DNA from: JALZKA01 sp963734015
GTDB lineage: Bacteria; Actinomycetota; Thermoleophilia; Solirubrobacterales; 70-9
Reading direction: 5' to 3'
Length of the DNA: 64,000 nucleotides
NCBI GenBank assembly: GCA_963734015.1
Contig: CAVTFG010000015.1
Span: 1-64,000, forward strand
The number at the start of each line of letters is the position of its first letter. The first letter of the stretch is position 1. The notes beneath the pieces are model-generated. The model worked only from the letters and a program-made list of their open reading frames with translations, did no database searches and had not been told where the DNA came from. The translations under genes were made by a program, and so were the position numbers. Positions 7,675 to 17,073 of the stretch are shown here, piece by piece.

Positions 7675-10600
7675 GTGACATTGCGGCCGTTGCTCGAGCT
7701 TGCCCACGCGGATGATTCATTTCGCGCGCTCGCGGCTGCCGCAACGGCGCCGGATGGGGGCTCCGCTCACGCCTCGCCGGCCCTCCAGCCGTACCTGATC
7801 GCCGCCCTCGCCGACGATCCGGAGGCGCTCGGCGGATCACCCGTCGTGGTCGTCGCCCCCGACGACGTCGGCGCCCGCGACCTCGCCCGCGAGCTGAGCG
7901 CTTACCTGGCGCCGCGGCGCGTCAACTACTACCCGTCCCGCGGGACGGGCTACGCCTCGCACATCGCGCCGCCGCCGCACCTCGTGGGCCTGCGGATCGC
8001 GGCCCTGGACGCGCTCACCGCGGCCGACGCCGACGAGCCACCCGTAGTCGTCGCCAGCGCCATCGCGCTCGCCGAGACCGTTCCGGACGCGTCGCTGCGC
8101 CCCGAGGGCGCCGTCCTCGCCATCGGGGAGGAGGTGGACCTCTCCCTCGCCGCGGAGATGCTGGCCGAGGCCGGCTACGAGCGCGTCGACCAGGTGGAGG
8201 AGCGCGGGCAGTTCGCGATCCGCGGCGACATCCTGGACGTGTTCCCGGCCACCGAGGAGCGCGCCGCCCGCCTGGAGCTGTTCGGCGACGAGATCGAGTC
8301 GATGCGGTGGTTCTCGACCTTCACCCAGCGATCCCTGGGCGATGTCGAACGGGTCGAGCTGAGCCCCGCGGCCGAGCTCGCTTTGGAACACCGCCTGCTG
8401 GCCGAGGCGACGCTGGAGGACGGCGAGCGGCCGGACCTGGCGGAGCTCCTCCCGATCGACTCGTTCAAGGCGCCGCTCGACGCGATCGGCAATGACGCCG
8501 CGTTCGTGATCGCCGCGGCCGAGGAGCTCGAGCCGTCGCTGCGCGCCCACTGGGAGGACGTCACCGCGGCGATGCACACGGATGACGCCCGCCGGCTCTA
8601 CGTGGACATCGCCGAGCCCCTCGCCGCCCGCGCTCGCCTCAGCCTGCGTTCCATTTCAACGGACGACGAGGGGATCTCGATCCGCGCCCAGGCGCCCGCG
8701 TCCGCGGCGCGCTCGATCGGCGAGGCCGAGCCGCAGCTCGAGCGCGAGCTGCGCTCCGGTTACCGCGTCGTCGTCGCCTTCGACCACCGCGGCGAGGCGG
8801 AGCGCGCGCGCTTCAACCTCCAGCGGCTCGAAGCCCACCTCCTCGGAGCCGTCCTGCCGGCCGACCCGGCCGTCCATTTCGCCGAGGCGCGGGTGGGCGA
8901 GGGGTTCGTTGCGCCGTCGCTGAAGCTCGCGGTCTACCCGTGGCGCAAGCTGGTCCACCGCCGGCGGGCCGCCGAGCCGGTGGTGCGCGGCTCGCTCGCG
9001 TCGATGGCCGATCTCGCGGTCGGCGACCACGTGGTACACGCGGACCACGGGATCGCCCGCTTTGCCGGGTTCGAGACCAAGACCGTCGCCGGGGTCACCC
9101 GCGACTACCTCGAGCTCGAGTATCGGAACGAGGACCGAGTCTTCGCCCCCACCGAGCAGCTCGCGAAGATCACGCGGTACGTCGGCGTGGGAGGGGAGGC
9201 GCCGCAGCTCTCGGCGCTCGGCTCGAAGCGCTGGGACTCGATCAAGGCTCGCGCCCGTCGCGCGGCCCGCGAGCTCGCCGGCGAGCTCCTGAACCTCTAC
9301 GCCGAGCGCGCCGCCCGCAAGGGCTTCGCCTTCGGGCCGGACGGCGAGTGGTCGCTGCAGCTCGAGCAGGCGTTTCCCTACCGCGAGACGGCCGACCAGC
9401 TCGAGGCGATCGAGGCCACGCGCTCCGACATGGAGGCCGACCGGCCGATGGACCGCCTGATCTGCGGCGACGTCGGTTACGGCAAGACCGAGGTCGCCCT
9501 GCGCGCCGCCGTCAAGGCCGCGGGCGAGGGCAAGCAGGTGATGATGCTGGTCCCGACGACGGTGCTCGCCCAGCAGCACCTGGGCACCTTCCGCGAGCGG
9601 TTCGCGGAGCTTCCGTTCGAGGTCCAGGTGGTCTCGCGCCTCCGCAAGCCCGCGGAGGTGAAGGCCACGCTCAATGCCTTCGCCGAGGGCAAGGTGGACG
9701 TCCTGATCGGGACTCACCGCCTGCTCTCGCGCGACGTGCGGGCGAAGGACCTGGGCCTCCTGATCGTCGACGAGGAGCAGCGCTTCGGCGTCAAGCAGAA
9801 GGAGCTCCTGCGCCAGCTCAAGCTGCGCGTGGACGTGCTCTCGCTGTCGGCCACACCGATCCCCAGGACGCTGCAGATGAGCCTCGCCGGCTTGCGCGAC
9901 ATCTCCGTGATCGAGACCCCGCCCGAGGGCCGCCGGCCGATCCGGACCTACGTCGGCCCCTACGACGAGGAGCTGGTGGCGAAGGCGATCAAGCGCGAGG
10001 TCGGGCGCGAGGGCCAGGTGTTCTTCCTCCACAACCGCATCGAGACGATCAACGAGACCGCCGAGCGCCTGCGCGCGCTGACGCCCGGAGTGAGCTATGC
10101 CGAAGCCCACGGCCAGATGGACACCGGCGAGCTCGAGCGGACGATGCTCGAGTTCCTGCGCGGCGACGCGGACTGCCTCGTCGCCACGACGATCATCGAG
10201 TCCGGGCTCGACATCCCGCAGGCAAACACGCTGATCGTCGAGCGCGCGGACCTGCTGGGTCTCGCGCAGGCCTACCAGATCCGCGGCCGCGTGGGACGCT
10301 CCCGCGAGCGCGCCTTCGCCTACATGCTGCACCCCACCTCCGAGGCGCTCTCCGCCGAGGCCGGCGCGAGGCTCGCGACGCTCTCGGACCACACGGAGCT
10401 CGGGTCCGGCTTCGCGATCGCGATGCGCGACCTCGAGCTCCGGGGAGCGGGCGACCTCCTGGGCGACGAGCAGTCCGGCCACGTCGCCGCGATCGGCTTC
10501 GAGCTCTACCTCTCGATGCTCGAGGAGGCCACCGAGGCGATGCGCGCCGGGGGCGAGGAGGGGGCGCCGGAGGCCCAGGTCCGCGTCGACGTGGACGTCT

Positions 10601-11025
10601 CGGCCTACGTGCCCTCGGACTTCATCCCGTTCGAGGCGGCGAAGATCGAGCTCCACCGCAGGATCGCCGCCGCCCGCGAGCCCGGCGAGCTGCGCGCGCT
10701 CCGCGAGGAGCTCCGCGACCGTTTCGGCCCGGTGCCCGAGCCCGTCGAGGCCCTCCTGGAGCTGCAGCGGGCACGCATCGAGATCGGGCGCCAGGGTGGC
10801 CGGGTCGCCGAGGTCCGCGGCGGCCGCCTGTCGATCTCGCCCGTGGACCTGGACGCGGAGCGCGTGGGCGCGATCCGGGAGCGAATCCCCGAGGCGATGT
10901 ACGAAACGTCGAAGCGGACGCTCTCGCTGCGGGTGCCCGACGAGCCCGCTCCACGCCTGGCCGCGCTCCTCGGGCTGGTCGAGTCTTTATCCGGCGCTGA
11001 GCCTGCACTGGTCGAATCCCGATAG
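7675..11025 (+). CDS. mfd: Transcription-repair coupling factor Mfd
   Basis: The 1116-residue protein begins at a GTG. Domains appear in the expected order: an N-terminal UvrB-homology region (SRGTGYASH, RGDILDVFP), a CarD-like RNA polymerase-interacting domain near residues 445-510 (VGDHVVHADHGIARF), then a RecG-like SF2 motor with Walker A GDVGYGKTE near residue 598, DEEQRFGV near 698 and SATPIPRTLQMSLAG, and a C-terminal TRCF domain. Mfd removes RNA polymerase stalled at lesions and recruits UvrA. The gene is intact across 3.3 kb, which is useful when judging the frameshifts elsewhere. Confidence 0.97.
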   Translation: MTLRPLLELAHADDSFRALAAAATAPDGGSAHASPALQPYLIAALADDPEALGGSPVVVVAPDDVGARDLARELSAYLAPRRVNYYPSRGTGYASHIAPPPHLVGLRIAALDALTAADADEPPVVVASAIALAETVPDASLRPEGAVLAIGEEVDLSLAAEMLAEAGYERVDQVEERGQFAIRGDILDVFPATEERAARLELFGDEIESMRWFSTFTQRSLGDVERVELSPAAELALEHRLLAEATLEDGERPDLAELLPIDSFKAPLDAIGNDAAFVIAAAEELEPSLRAHWEDVTAAMHTDDARRLYVDIAEPLAARARLSLRSISTDDEGISIRAQAPASAARSIGEAEPQLERELRSGYRVVVAFDHRGEAERARFNLQRLEAHLLGAVLPADPAVHFAEARVGEGFVAPSLKLAVYPWRKLVHRRRAAEPVVRGSLASMADLAVGDHVVHADHGIARFAGFETKTVAGVTRDYLELEYRNEDRVFAPTEQLAKITRYVGVGGEAPQLSALGSKRWDSIKARARRAARELAGELLNLYAERAARKGFAFGPDGEWSLQLEQAFPYRETADQLEAIEATRSDMEADRPMDRLICGDVGYGKTEVALRAAVKAAGEGKQVMMLVPTTVLAQQHLGTFRERFAELPFEVQVVSRLRKPAEVKATLNAFAEGKVDVLIGTHRLLSRDVRAKDLGLLIVDEEQRFGVKQKELLRQLKLRVDVLSLSATPIPRTLQMSLAGLRDISVIETPPEGRRPIRTYVGPYDEELVAKAIKREVGREGQVFFLHNRIETINETAERLRALTPGVSYAEAHGQMDTGELERTMLEFLRGDADCLVATTIIESGLDIPQANTLIVERADLLGLAQAYQIRGRVGRSRERAFAYMLHPTSEALSAEAGARLATLSDHTELGSGFAIAMRDLELRGAGDLLGDEQSGHVAAIGFELYLSMLEEATEAMRAGGEEGAPEAQVRVDVDVSAYVPSDFIPFEAAKIELHRRIAAAREPGELRALREELRDRFGPVPEPVEALLELQRARIEIGRQGGRVAEVRGGRLSISPVDLDAERVGAIRERIPEAMYETSKRTLSLRVPDEPAPRLAALLGLVESLSGAEPALVESR

Positions 11026-11037
11026 GTTTCCGCGCCG

Positions 11038-12396
11038 ATGCCTACAGGGTCGAAGAGGACAGCTGGAATCGCGTTCGCCGTGCTGCTCGCCGGCGTCATC
11101 GTGCTGGTCGCCGCGACGAGCGGGATCGGCAAGCCCTCCCTGCCGGAGGACGACCTCGTCGCGTTCGTCGACGAGGCGCCGGACGGCGAGATCACGCAGG
11201 ACGAGTTCGACCTCGCGCTCGAACAGGCCGCCGCCCGCCAGCAGGTACAGGAGGTCCCGCCGGCGGGCACGCCTCAGTACGACGCGCTGCTGGAGACGGC
11301 GATGGCCGACCTCCTGCTCTCCCGCTGGGTAGCGGGCGAGGCGGAGAGCCTGGGCATCGAGGTCTCCGACCGCGAGATCGACCAGGAGCTCGAGACGATC
11401 ATCAACGACCAGTTCGGCGGACAGAAGCAGTTCGACCGGTTCCTCGAGCAGTCCGCCTTCTCCGATGAGGATGCGCGCGAGCGGGTGCGACTGCAGCTGC
11501 TCTCGCAGCGCATCCAGGAGGACATCGTCGGCACCGAGCCCCCGGACATCCCCGACGAGGAGGTCGAGAACTTCTACAACGAGAACATCGAGCAGTTCCA
11601 GACGCCCGAGACCCGTGACGTCCGCACGATCCTGACGCAGGACGAGGCCGACGCCCAGGAGGCGTACGACCAGCTCTCCGAGGACGACTCGCCGGCCAGC
11701 TGGAAGCAGGTCGCGAAGGAGTTCTCGACCGATGAGGCCACCGCCGACCTGGGCGGCCTCCGCCAGGGCGTCGCCGAGGGCCAGAGCGAGCCGCAGCTGG
11801 ACGAGGCGATCTTCAGCGCGCCGGAGGGCGAGCTGGTCGGCCCGATCCAGACCGACGCCGGCTTCTACGTCCTCCAGGTCGATGCGATCAACGAGGCGTC
11901 CACCCAGCCGCTGGACGAGCAGACGAGCGGGCAGATCGTGCAGACCCTCGCCAGCCAGCAGCAGCAGGAAACCGCCGCGGCGTTCCAGACCGACTTCCTC
12001 GAGAAGTGGCGGGCGCTGACGGTCTGCAACGAGGACTACGCGATCGACCGCTGCAGCAACGCTCCGGCACCGCCCGACGCCTGCCAGGGCGACGATGACG
12101 GCGAGGAGCAGGCCGTCGATCCGGTCACCGGCGAGCCGACCGAGGGCTGCCCGGCGCCCGTTCCCTCGTTCCGGCCGGTCCCGCCTTCTCAGGCCGGGGA
12201 TTCGGCGGCCACCGGCCTTCCGCAGGGCCCGCAGGGCCTGGCGCCGCCGGTCCCCGCGCTTCCGCCTGGCACGCAAACGATCCCGGGCGCACCTCCGGGA
12301 ACGGTTCCGCCCGGCACCGCGGCGCCGCCGGGCACCGCGCCTCCCGCCGCGCCGCCCGGCACGCCCCAGGGCGGGCCGCCTCCGGCCGCCCCGTGA
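11038..12396 (+). CDS. Membrane-anchored SurA/PrsA-like peptidyl-prolyl isomerase
   Basis: The 452-residue protein has an N-terminal signal anchor (about residues 10-28, IAFAVLLAGVIVLVAA), a SurA-type helical region with EITQDEFDLAL, and a parvulin (PpiC) domain at about 185-290 containing TRDVRTILT, ADLGGLRQG and GFYVLQVDAI. The last 90 residues are Pro/Gly-rich low complexity (PPGTxxPPGTA). It is likely an extracytoplasmic foldase. The gene starts 12 bp after mfd and ends 1 bp before mazG, so the three are probably co-transcribed. The Pro-rich tail may span or bind the cell wall; that is inference. Confidence 0.88.
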   Translation: MPTGSKRTAGIAFAVLLAGVIVLVAATSGIGKPSLPEDDLVAFVDEAPDGEITQDEFDLALEQAAARQQVQEVPPAGTPQYDALLETAMADLLLSRWVAGEAESLGIEVSDREIDQELETIINDQFGGQKQFDRFLEQSAFSDEDARERVRLQLLSQRIQEDIVGTEPPDIPDEEVENFYNENIEQFQTPETRDVRTILTQDEADAQEAYDQLSEDDSPASWKQVAKEFSTDEATADLGGLRQGVAEGQSEPQLDEAIFSAPEGELVGPIQTDAGFYVLQVDAINEASTQPLDEQTSGQIVQTLASQQQQETAAAFQTDFLEKWRALTVCNEDYAIDRCSNAPAPPDACQGDDDGEEQAVDPVTGEPTEGCPAPVPSFRPVPPSQAGDSAATGLPQGPQGLAPPVPALPPGTQTIPGAPPGTVPPGTAAPPGTAPPAAPPGTPQGGPPPAAP

Positions 12397-12397
12397 C

Positions 12398-13111
12398 ATG
12401 AGCGGCGGCGACGCCGCTCCCGCACTCGCCCGGCTGGACGAGATCACCCGCCGCCTGCGCGTCGAGTGCCCGTGGGACCGCGAGCAGGACGAGCGCTCGA
12501 TCGTGCCGCACACGGTCGAGGAGGCGTACGAGCTCGCCGACGCCGCCGCGGAGGGCGACGACGAGAAGCTCCTCGACGAGCTCGGCGACGTGCTCTTCCA
12601 GGTCCACTTCCTCGCGCTGCTCCTCGAGGAGCGCGGCGCCGGCGACCTCGCGCGCGTCGCCGAGGGCATGACCGCGAAGCTGATCCGGCGCCATCCGCAC
12701 GTGTTCGAGGAAAGCGAGGCGCGCGAGCTCCTCGCCGGCACGGATCCCGAAACCGGGCGCGAGGTGCTGGCGAACTGGGACCGAATCAAGCGCGAGGTGG
12801 AGGGCCGGGGCGCCGACGACCCGTTCGGCGACGTTCCGGAGAACCTGCCCGGACTGCTGTACGCGCGGAAGCTCCTGCGGCGCGCCGACTCCGAGGCGGA
12901 GGGCGAAGCCCGAAGACGAGGTTCTGCCGTTGTTGAGGCAGCTGGTTCCGACGCCGGTGGCACCCGCATCCCGGACGACGAAGCGCGCGAGCGGGCCGAG
13001 GCGTGGCTGGGCGACCTGCTGCTGGAGCTGGTGCGCATCGGGCGCCGCCTGGGAGTCGACCCCGAGCTCGCGGTGCGGGCGGCGGCACGGAGAGCCGTCC
13101 TGCCAGAATGA
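12398..13111 (+). CDS. mazG: MazG-family nucleoside triphosphate pyrophosphohydrolase
   Basis: The ATG at 12398 gives 237 residues. The N-terminal MazG core shows CPWDREQ, the metal-binding EEAYEL...DEKLLDELGDVLFQVHF pattern and IRRHPHVF, all diagnostic of NTP pyrophosphohydrolases that clean nucleotide pools. The C-terminal helical part ends LLELVRIGRRLGVDPELA. Between them, at about residues 165-185, lies a stretch encoded by a 55-bp segment (12891-12946) that recurs elsewhere in the window, so this linker seems to contain an in-frame repeat insertion. The gene directly follows the PPIase gene. Confidence 0.92.
   Translation: MSGGDAAPALARLDEITRRLRVECPWDREQDERSIVPHTVEEAYELADAAAEGDDEKLLDELGDVLFQVHFLALLLEERGAGDLARVAEGMTAKLIRRHPHVFEESEARELLAGTDPETGREVLANWDRIKREVEGRGADDPFGDVPENLPGLLYARKLLRRADSEAEGEARRRGSAVVEAAGSDAGGTRIPDDEARERAEAWLGDLLLELVRIGRRLGVDPELAVRAAARRAVLPE
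12891..12946 (-). repeat. Dispersed ~50-bp repeat, copy A (inside mazG)
   Basis: Read on the minus strand this segment aligns with 26866-26916 (plus strand) and 33801-33854 (minus strand). The shared core is GCCTCAACAACGGC, followed by CTTCG and CTCCGC blocks. I count roughly 41 of 52 matching bases with copy B, with one single-base gap. It is read in frame within mazG. Confidence 0.55.
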
Positions 13112-13146
13112 CCCGCCCGCTTCTCCCCTCATCAGTCGCCTGAACG

Positions 13147-14437
13147 ATGGCCCAGATCGAACGCATCCACGCGCGCCAGATCCTCGATTCGCGGGGCAAC
13201 CCGACGGTCGAGGTCGAGGTCGCGCTCGCCACGGGGGCCAGCGGCCGCGCCGCCGTGCCGTCCGGTGCTTCGACCGGTGAGTTCGAGGCGGCCGAGCTTC
13301 GGGACGGCGGCGACAAGTGGGCCGGGAAGGGCGTGACGCGAGCCGTCGCCCACGCGAACCGCGATCTCGCCAAGGCGCTCGAGGGCGCCGACGCCGCCGA
13401 CCAGGCCGCGCTCGACAACGCGATGATCGACCTGGACGGCACCCCGAACAAGTCGCGACTGGGCGCCAACGCAATCCTCGGCGTGTCCCTGGCGGCCGCT
13501 CACGCGTCGGCCGCCGACGCCGGCTTGCCGCTCTACCGCTACGTCGCAGGCCTGGCGGGCGAATCGGACCCCACGTTGCTGCCGGTGCCGATGATGAACG
13601 TCCTGAACGGCGGTGCACACGCGGACAACTCGGTCGACTTCCAGGAGTTCATGGTCGTCCCGGCCGGCGCGCCGAGCTTCGCCGAGGGACTGCGGGTCGG
13701 GACCGAGGTCTTCCACGCGCTGAAGCGGACGCTGAGCGAGCAGGGGCTTGCCACCGCCGTCGGCGACGAGGGCGGGTTCGCGCCCGACCTGGAGTCGAAC
13801 GAAGCGGCGCTGGAGGCGCTGGTCGCGGCGATCGAGGCCGCCGGGTACGCCCCGGGCGAGGACGTCTTCATCGCCCTCGACCCGGCCACGAGCGAGATCT
13901 ACTCGGACGGCGGCTACGTGCTCGAGCACGAGAACCGCACGCTGAGCGGCGGACGAGCTCGCCGCGTACTGGCAGAGCGCGTGTGAGCGCTTCCCGATCG
14001 TCTCGATCGAGGATGGGATGGACGAGGAGGACTGGGACGGGTGGAAGGGGCTGACGGATCGCATCGGATCCACGTGCCAGCTCGTCGGCGACGACCTGTT
14101 CGTCACCAACCCCGAGCGGCTTCAGCGCGGCATCGACTCAGGCGTCGCCAACTCGATCCTCATCAAGGTGAACCAGATCGGGACGCTCACCGAAACGCTC
14201 GAGGCGATCAGGATCGCGCGCGAGGCCGGCTACACGGCGGTCATGTCGCACCGCTCGGGCGAGACCGAGGACACCACGATCGCCGACCTCGCGGTGGCGA
14301 CCGGTGTCGGCCAGATCAAGACCGGAGCGCCGTCGCGGTCCGATCGCGTCGCCAAGTACAACCAGCTGCTCCGGATCGAGGAAGAGCTCGGGCACGGCGC
14401 CCGCTACCTGGGCAAATCGGCTTTCGCCGGAAGGTAA
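13147..14437 (+). CDS. eno: Enolase, frame broken by one inserted base near 13950
   Basis: Enolase converts 2-phosphoglycerate to phosphoenolpyruvate in glycolysis. The N-terminal frame from the ATG at 13147 carries IHARQILDSRGNPTVEVEV, PSGASTGEFEA, the substrate loop, and the metal-site GDEGGFAPDL. Near 13950 one surplus G in the run agcggcggac shifts the frame. Removing it restores ADELAAYWQSACERFPIVSI, then EDGMDEEDWDGW, and the second part continues through LIKVNQIGTLTET and SHRSGETEDTTIADLAVA to KSAFAGR. Everything needed is present, giving 429 residues. As glycolytic enolase is normally indispensable, a sequence error is the simplest reading. Confidence 0.93.
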
Positions 14438-14465
14438 GGCGCCTCGGGCGTTGAAGCGATGATGC

Positions 14466-14816
14466 GTGAGCTCTCGCGCATACCGAGTCGCACCGCGCAG
14501 GCGGACGGCGGGACGGCCGCGTTCGCGCGTGGACTGGGAGCGGCTGGGCCGGATCTCCCTTGTGCTCGTGCTGTTCGCGATCCTCGTCCTCTACGTGAAT
14601 CCGGTCGTGAACTTCATCGACGCCTGGCGCGACTCCGGCGCCGAGAGCGAGCAGCTCGCCGAGCTGAAGGTCGAGAACCGCGAGCTTCAGGAGCGGGCGG
14701 CGACCCTGGAGGTGTCCGACGCGGCGGAGCGCGGCGCCCGGATGCAGGGCATGGTCACGCCCGACGAGCGGTCGGTCGTGATTTGCCCGCCCGAGGGCTG
14801 CGAGCGCGACGGCTGA
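14466..14816 (+). CDS. DivIC/FtsB-like septum formation initiator protein
   Basis: The 116-residue protein starts at a GTG. It has a basic N-terminus, one membrane segment (about residues 29-47, ISLVLVLFAILVLYV) and a coiled coil (about 56-90, rich in Glu/Leu heptads) facing outward, which is the DivIC/FtsB architecture. These bitopic proteins link FtsL and FtsQ in the divisome. It follows eno, the usual position for this gene in actinobacteria. The C-terminal CPPEGCERDG, with two Cys, is short and of unknown role. Confidence 0.85.
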   Translation: MSSRAYRVAPRRRTAGRPRSRVDWERLGRISLVLVLFAILVLYVNPVVNFIDAWRDSGAESEQLAELKVENRELQERAATLEVSDAAERGARMQGMVTPDERSVVICPPEGCERDG

Positions 14817-14838
14817 CGTCTCGGCGTAGGCGCGGCCG

Positions 14839-17073
14839 ATGAGCGCCGACTTCGCCTCATACGACCGCACCCTCGGCGTCCTCGACTATCTCGCCGGCGC
14901 TGCCTGGCTGGCGGTCGTGCTGCTGGCTCTGGGCTACGCGTCGGTCCGCGTGCGCCGCGCGCTGCTGGGCGGCTGGTCGGGACCCCCGGCGCTGGTCGCC
15001 GAGGTCGTCATCGGCCTGACCCTGGCGATCGTGATCGCCCAGGTCCTCGGCACGTTCGGCCTGTTCACGGAAGCCGCCTACCCGATCGCGTGCGTCCTGG
15101 CGGCCGCGGGCGCGCTGCTGGTACCCGCCCGCGCAGGCGAGACGCCGCCCGCGCCGGCGGGCCACCGATACGGGATGTACGTCGTCGCGGTCGTCACCGC
15201 GGCCGTCTTCGCGGGCTGGGCGATCCCGACGCTCACCGGCATCGCCGGCGGCATGGGCCGCGCCGACTCGCTCTGGTACCACATGCCGCTCGCGTCCCGG
15301 TTCGTCGAGACCGGCTCGCTGGGCGACCTTGACTTCTTCGACCCGATCTTCTTCGCGAGCTTCTATCCGGGGAACTCCGAGGTCTTCCACGCGATCCCGA
15401 TCCTCGCTTTCACGCGCGACTTCCTCTCGCCGCTGCTCAACCTCGGCTTCCTTGGATTGGGGTTGCTGGCGGGGTGGTCGATCGGGCGGCCGTACGGCGT
15501 AGCGCCGCAGGCGCTGCTCGGCGCGGCCGTGGTGCTCGGCGCCGAGACGATGACCGACTTCCAGGCGGGCGAGGCGCTGAACGACATCGTGGGGGTGGCG
15601 GCGCTGCTGTGCGCGGCCGCCCTGCTGGTGAACGGCTACGCAAGTCGTCAGTCGTCAGTCGTCAGTCGTCAGGGCGAGGGTTCGGGTCGCTCGATTGGGC
15701 TTGGGGCGTTGGCGGTGGCCGGGTTGGCGGCGGGATTGGCCGCCGGGACGAAGCTGTCGTTCCTCGCGCCCGTGGCTCTGCTGACGATCGCGGTGATCGT
15801 GATCGCGCCGCGCGGCGAACGCCTGCGGGCGACGGCCTCGTGGTCGCTCCCGATGCTGCTCGCGGGCGGCTACTGGTACCTGCGGAACCTCGTCCACGTC
15901 GGCAATCCGCTCCCGTTCACGAAGTGGGGGCCGCTGGATCTGCCCTCGCCGGAGCGGGCGTTCGAGCTGCGCCCGGGCAACTCGGTCGCCCACTACTGGA
16001 ACGACTTCGACGTCTGGACGGACTGGTTCTTCAAGTACCTCGCGGAGGAGCTGGGACCGCTCTGGCCGCTCGTGGTTTTCGGGACCGTCGCGGGCGGCGC
16101 CTACGCGCTCTGGAAGGGGCGGGAGCCGGTCCTGCGCGCCCTGGGCGCGGTCGCCCTGCTGACCGCGATCGCCTACGTCTTCACCCCGCTTACCGCCGGG
16201 GGGGAGGAGGGCGAGCCGATCGCCTTCGAGTGGAACATCCGCTATCTGGCGCCGGCCGTCGCGATCGGACTGGCGATCCTGCCCTGCCTCCCAGCTCTGC
16301 GCGCGACCGAGCGTGGCCGCACGATCACGCTCGCGGCACTGGGCGGGCTGGCGCTGCTGACCACGCTCACCATCGTCCAGTGGCCCGAGGGCGGCCACAC
16401 GAAGGGCGGGATCGCGACGGGCCTGCTTGTGCTCGCCGCGTTCGGAATTGCCGCCTGGCTTGTCTCGCGCGGCCGGCTCGGTCCCGCGGCGACGCCCCGC
16501 TCGACATTCGCGATCGCCGCGCTGGTGGCGCTCGGTGCGCTGGTCGCGGGCTTCGTCCTCCAGCGCCACTACCTCGAGCGCCGCTACACGCACCTGAGCG
16601 CGGAGCTCAACATCGCCGAGGTCGTCTGCAAGGCGCAGGACCTGCGCGACGCGCGGATCGCGATCTCCGGCGTGCGCGGCGTCTTCAACCAGTACGCGTT
16701 CTCCGGCACCGACCTCTCGAACCATGTGCAGTGGCTCGGCATCGAGGGCGAGGACGGGGCCTACCTGCGGATCCCGGACTGCGAGACCTGGCGCGAGGAG
16801 GTCAACGCGGGCGAGTACGACTACGTGGTGACGATGTACGACCCGTATCTGCCCGGCGGCCTCACCGACACCAAGGAGGGGCTCTGGACCCGCGAGGACC
16901 CCGGCACCGAGGAGGTCCTGCGCGACGGCCCGGTCAGTTTCTTCCGGGTGAACGAGCCGCTCGACCCGGGGGCCTGCGGCGACCTGCCGGACCTCGAGCC
17001 CGACGAGCTGGACGGCGATTCCGTGCAGCCCGGGTCGCTCGCGAACCAGCCGCCGCCCGGAGCGGGGTCGTAG
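14839..17073 (+). CDS. Large polytopic membrane protein, glycosyltransferase-like
   Basis: The 744-residue protein has about a dozen hydrophobic segments. After the first few lies GRADSLWYHMPLASRFVETG, a loop resembling the acidic first extracytoplasmic loop of GT-C enzymes such as PMT/ArnT/GT39. Later segments include AGTKLSFLAP and GGYWYLRNLVHVGNPLPF, also seen in such proteins. The C-terminal 200 residues are soluble and probably extracytoplasmic. A lipid-linked sugar transferase role is inferred. A 4-copy heptanucleotide repeat lies in the coding region. The stop TAG overlaps the GTG start of the next, similar gene, implying coupled translation. It opens the glycan region. Confidence 0.7.
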   Translation: MSADFASYDRTLGVLDYLAGAAWLAVVLLALGYASVRVRRALLGGWSGPPALVAEVVIGLTLAIVIAQVLGTFGLFTEAAYPIACVLAAAGALLVPARAGETPPAPAGHRYGMYVVAVVTAAVFAGWAIPTLTGIAGGMGRADSLWYHMPLASRFVETGSLGDLDFFDPIFFASFYPGNSEVFHAIPILAFTRDFLSPLLNLGFLGLGLLAGWSIGRPYGVAPQALLGAAVVLGAETMTDFQAGEALNDIVGVAALLCAAALLVNGYASRQSSVVSRQGEGSGRSIGLGALAVAGLAAGLAAGTKLSFLAPVALLTIAVIVIAPRGERLRATASWSLPMLLAGGYWYLRNLVHVGNPLPFTKWGPLDLPSPERAFELRPGNSVAHYWNDFDVWTDWFFKYLAEELGPLWPLVVFGTVAGGAYALWKGREPVLRALGAVALLTAIAYVFTPLTAGGEEGEPIAFEWNIRYLAPAVAIGLAILPCLPALRATERGRTITLAALGGLALLTTLTIVQWPEGGHTKGGIATGLLVLAAFGIAAWLVSRGRLGPAATPRSTFAIAALVALGALVAGFVLQRHYLERRYTHLSAELNIAEVVCKAQDLRDARIAISGVRGVFNQYAFSGTDLSNHVQWLGIEGEDGAYLRIPDCETWREEVNAGEYDYVVTMYDPYLPGGLTDTKEGLWTREDPGTEEVLRDGPVSFFRVNEPLDPGACGDLPDLEPDELDGDSVQPGSLANQPPPGAGS
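15644..15671 (+). repeat. Heptanucleotide tandem repeat (GTCGTCA)x4 within a CDS
   Basis: Four perfect 7-bp units lie end to end in the membrane-protein gene, encoding SRQSSVVSRQ in a loop between membrane segments. Because 7 is not a multiple of 3, gain or loss of one unit would change the reading frame. Confidence 0.9.

Noticed and set aside
8656..10656. A 666-codon open frame antisense to mfd
   Set aside because: Long antisense frames are expected at about 70% GC; its translation is low-complexity Arg/Leu/His/Asp-rich with no motif, while the plus strand encodes a complete Mfd.
15644..15671. Short direct repeats considered as a CRISPR array
   Set aside because: The units are 7 bp, contiguous and without spacers; they are a microsatellite within a coding region. 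No CRISPR-like array or cas gene is present.
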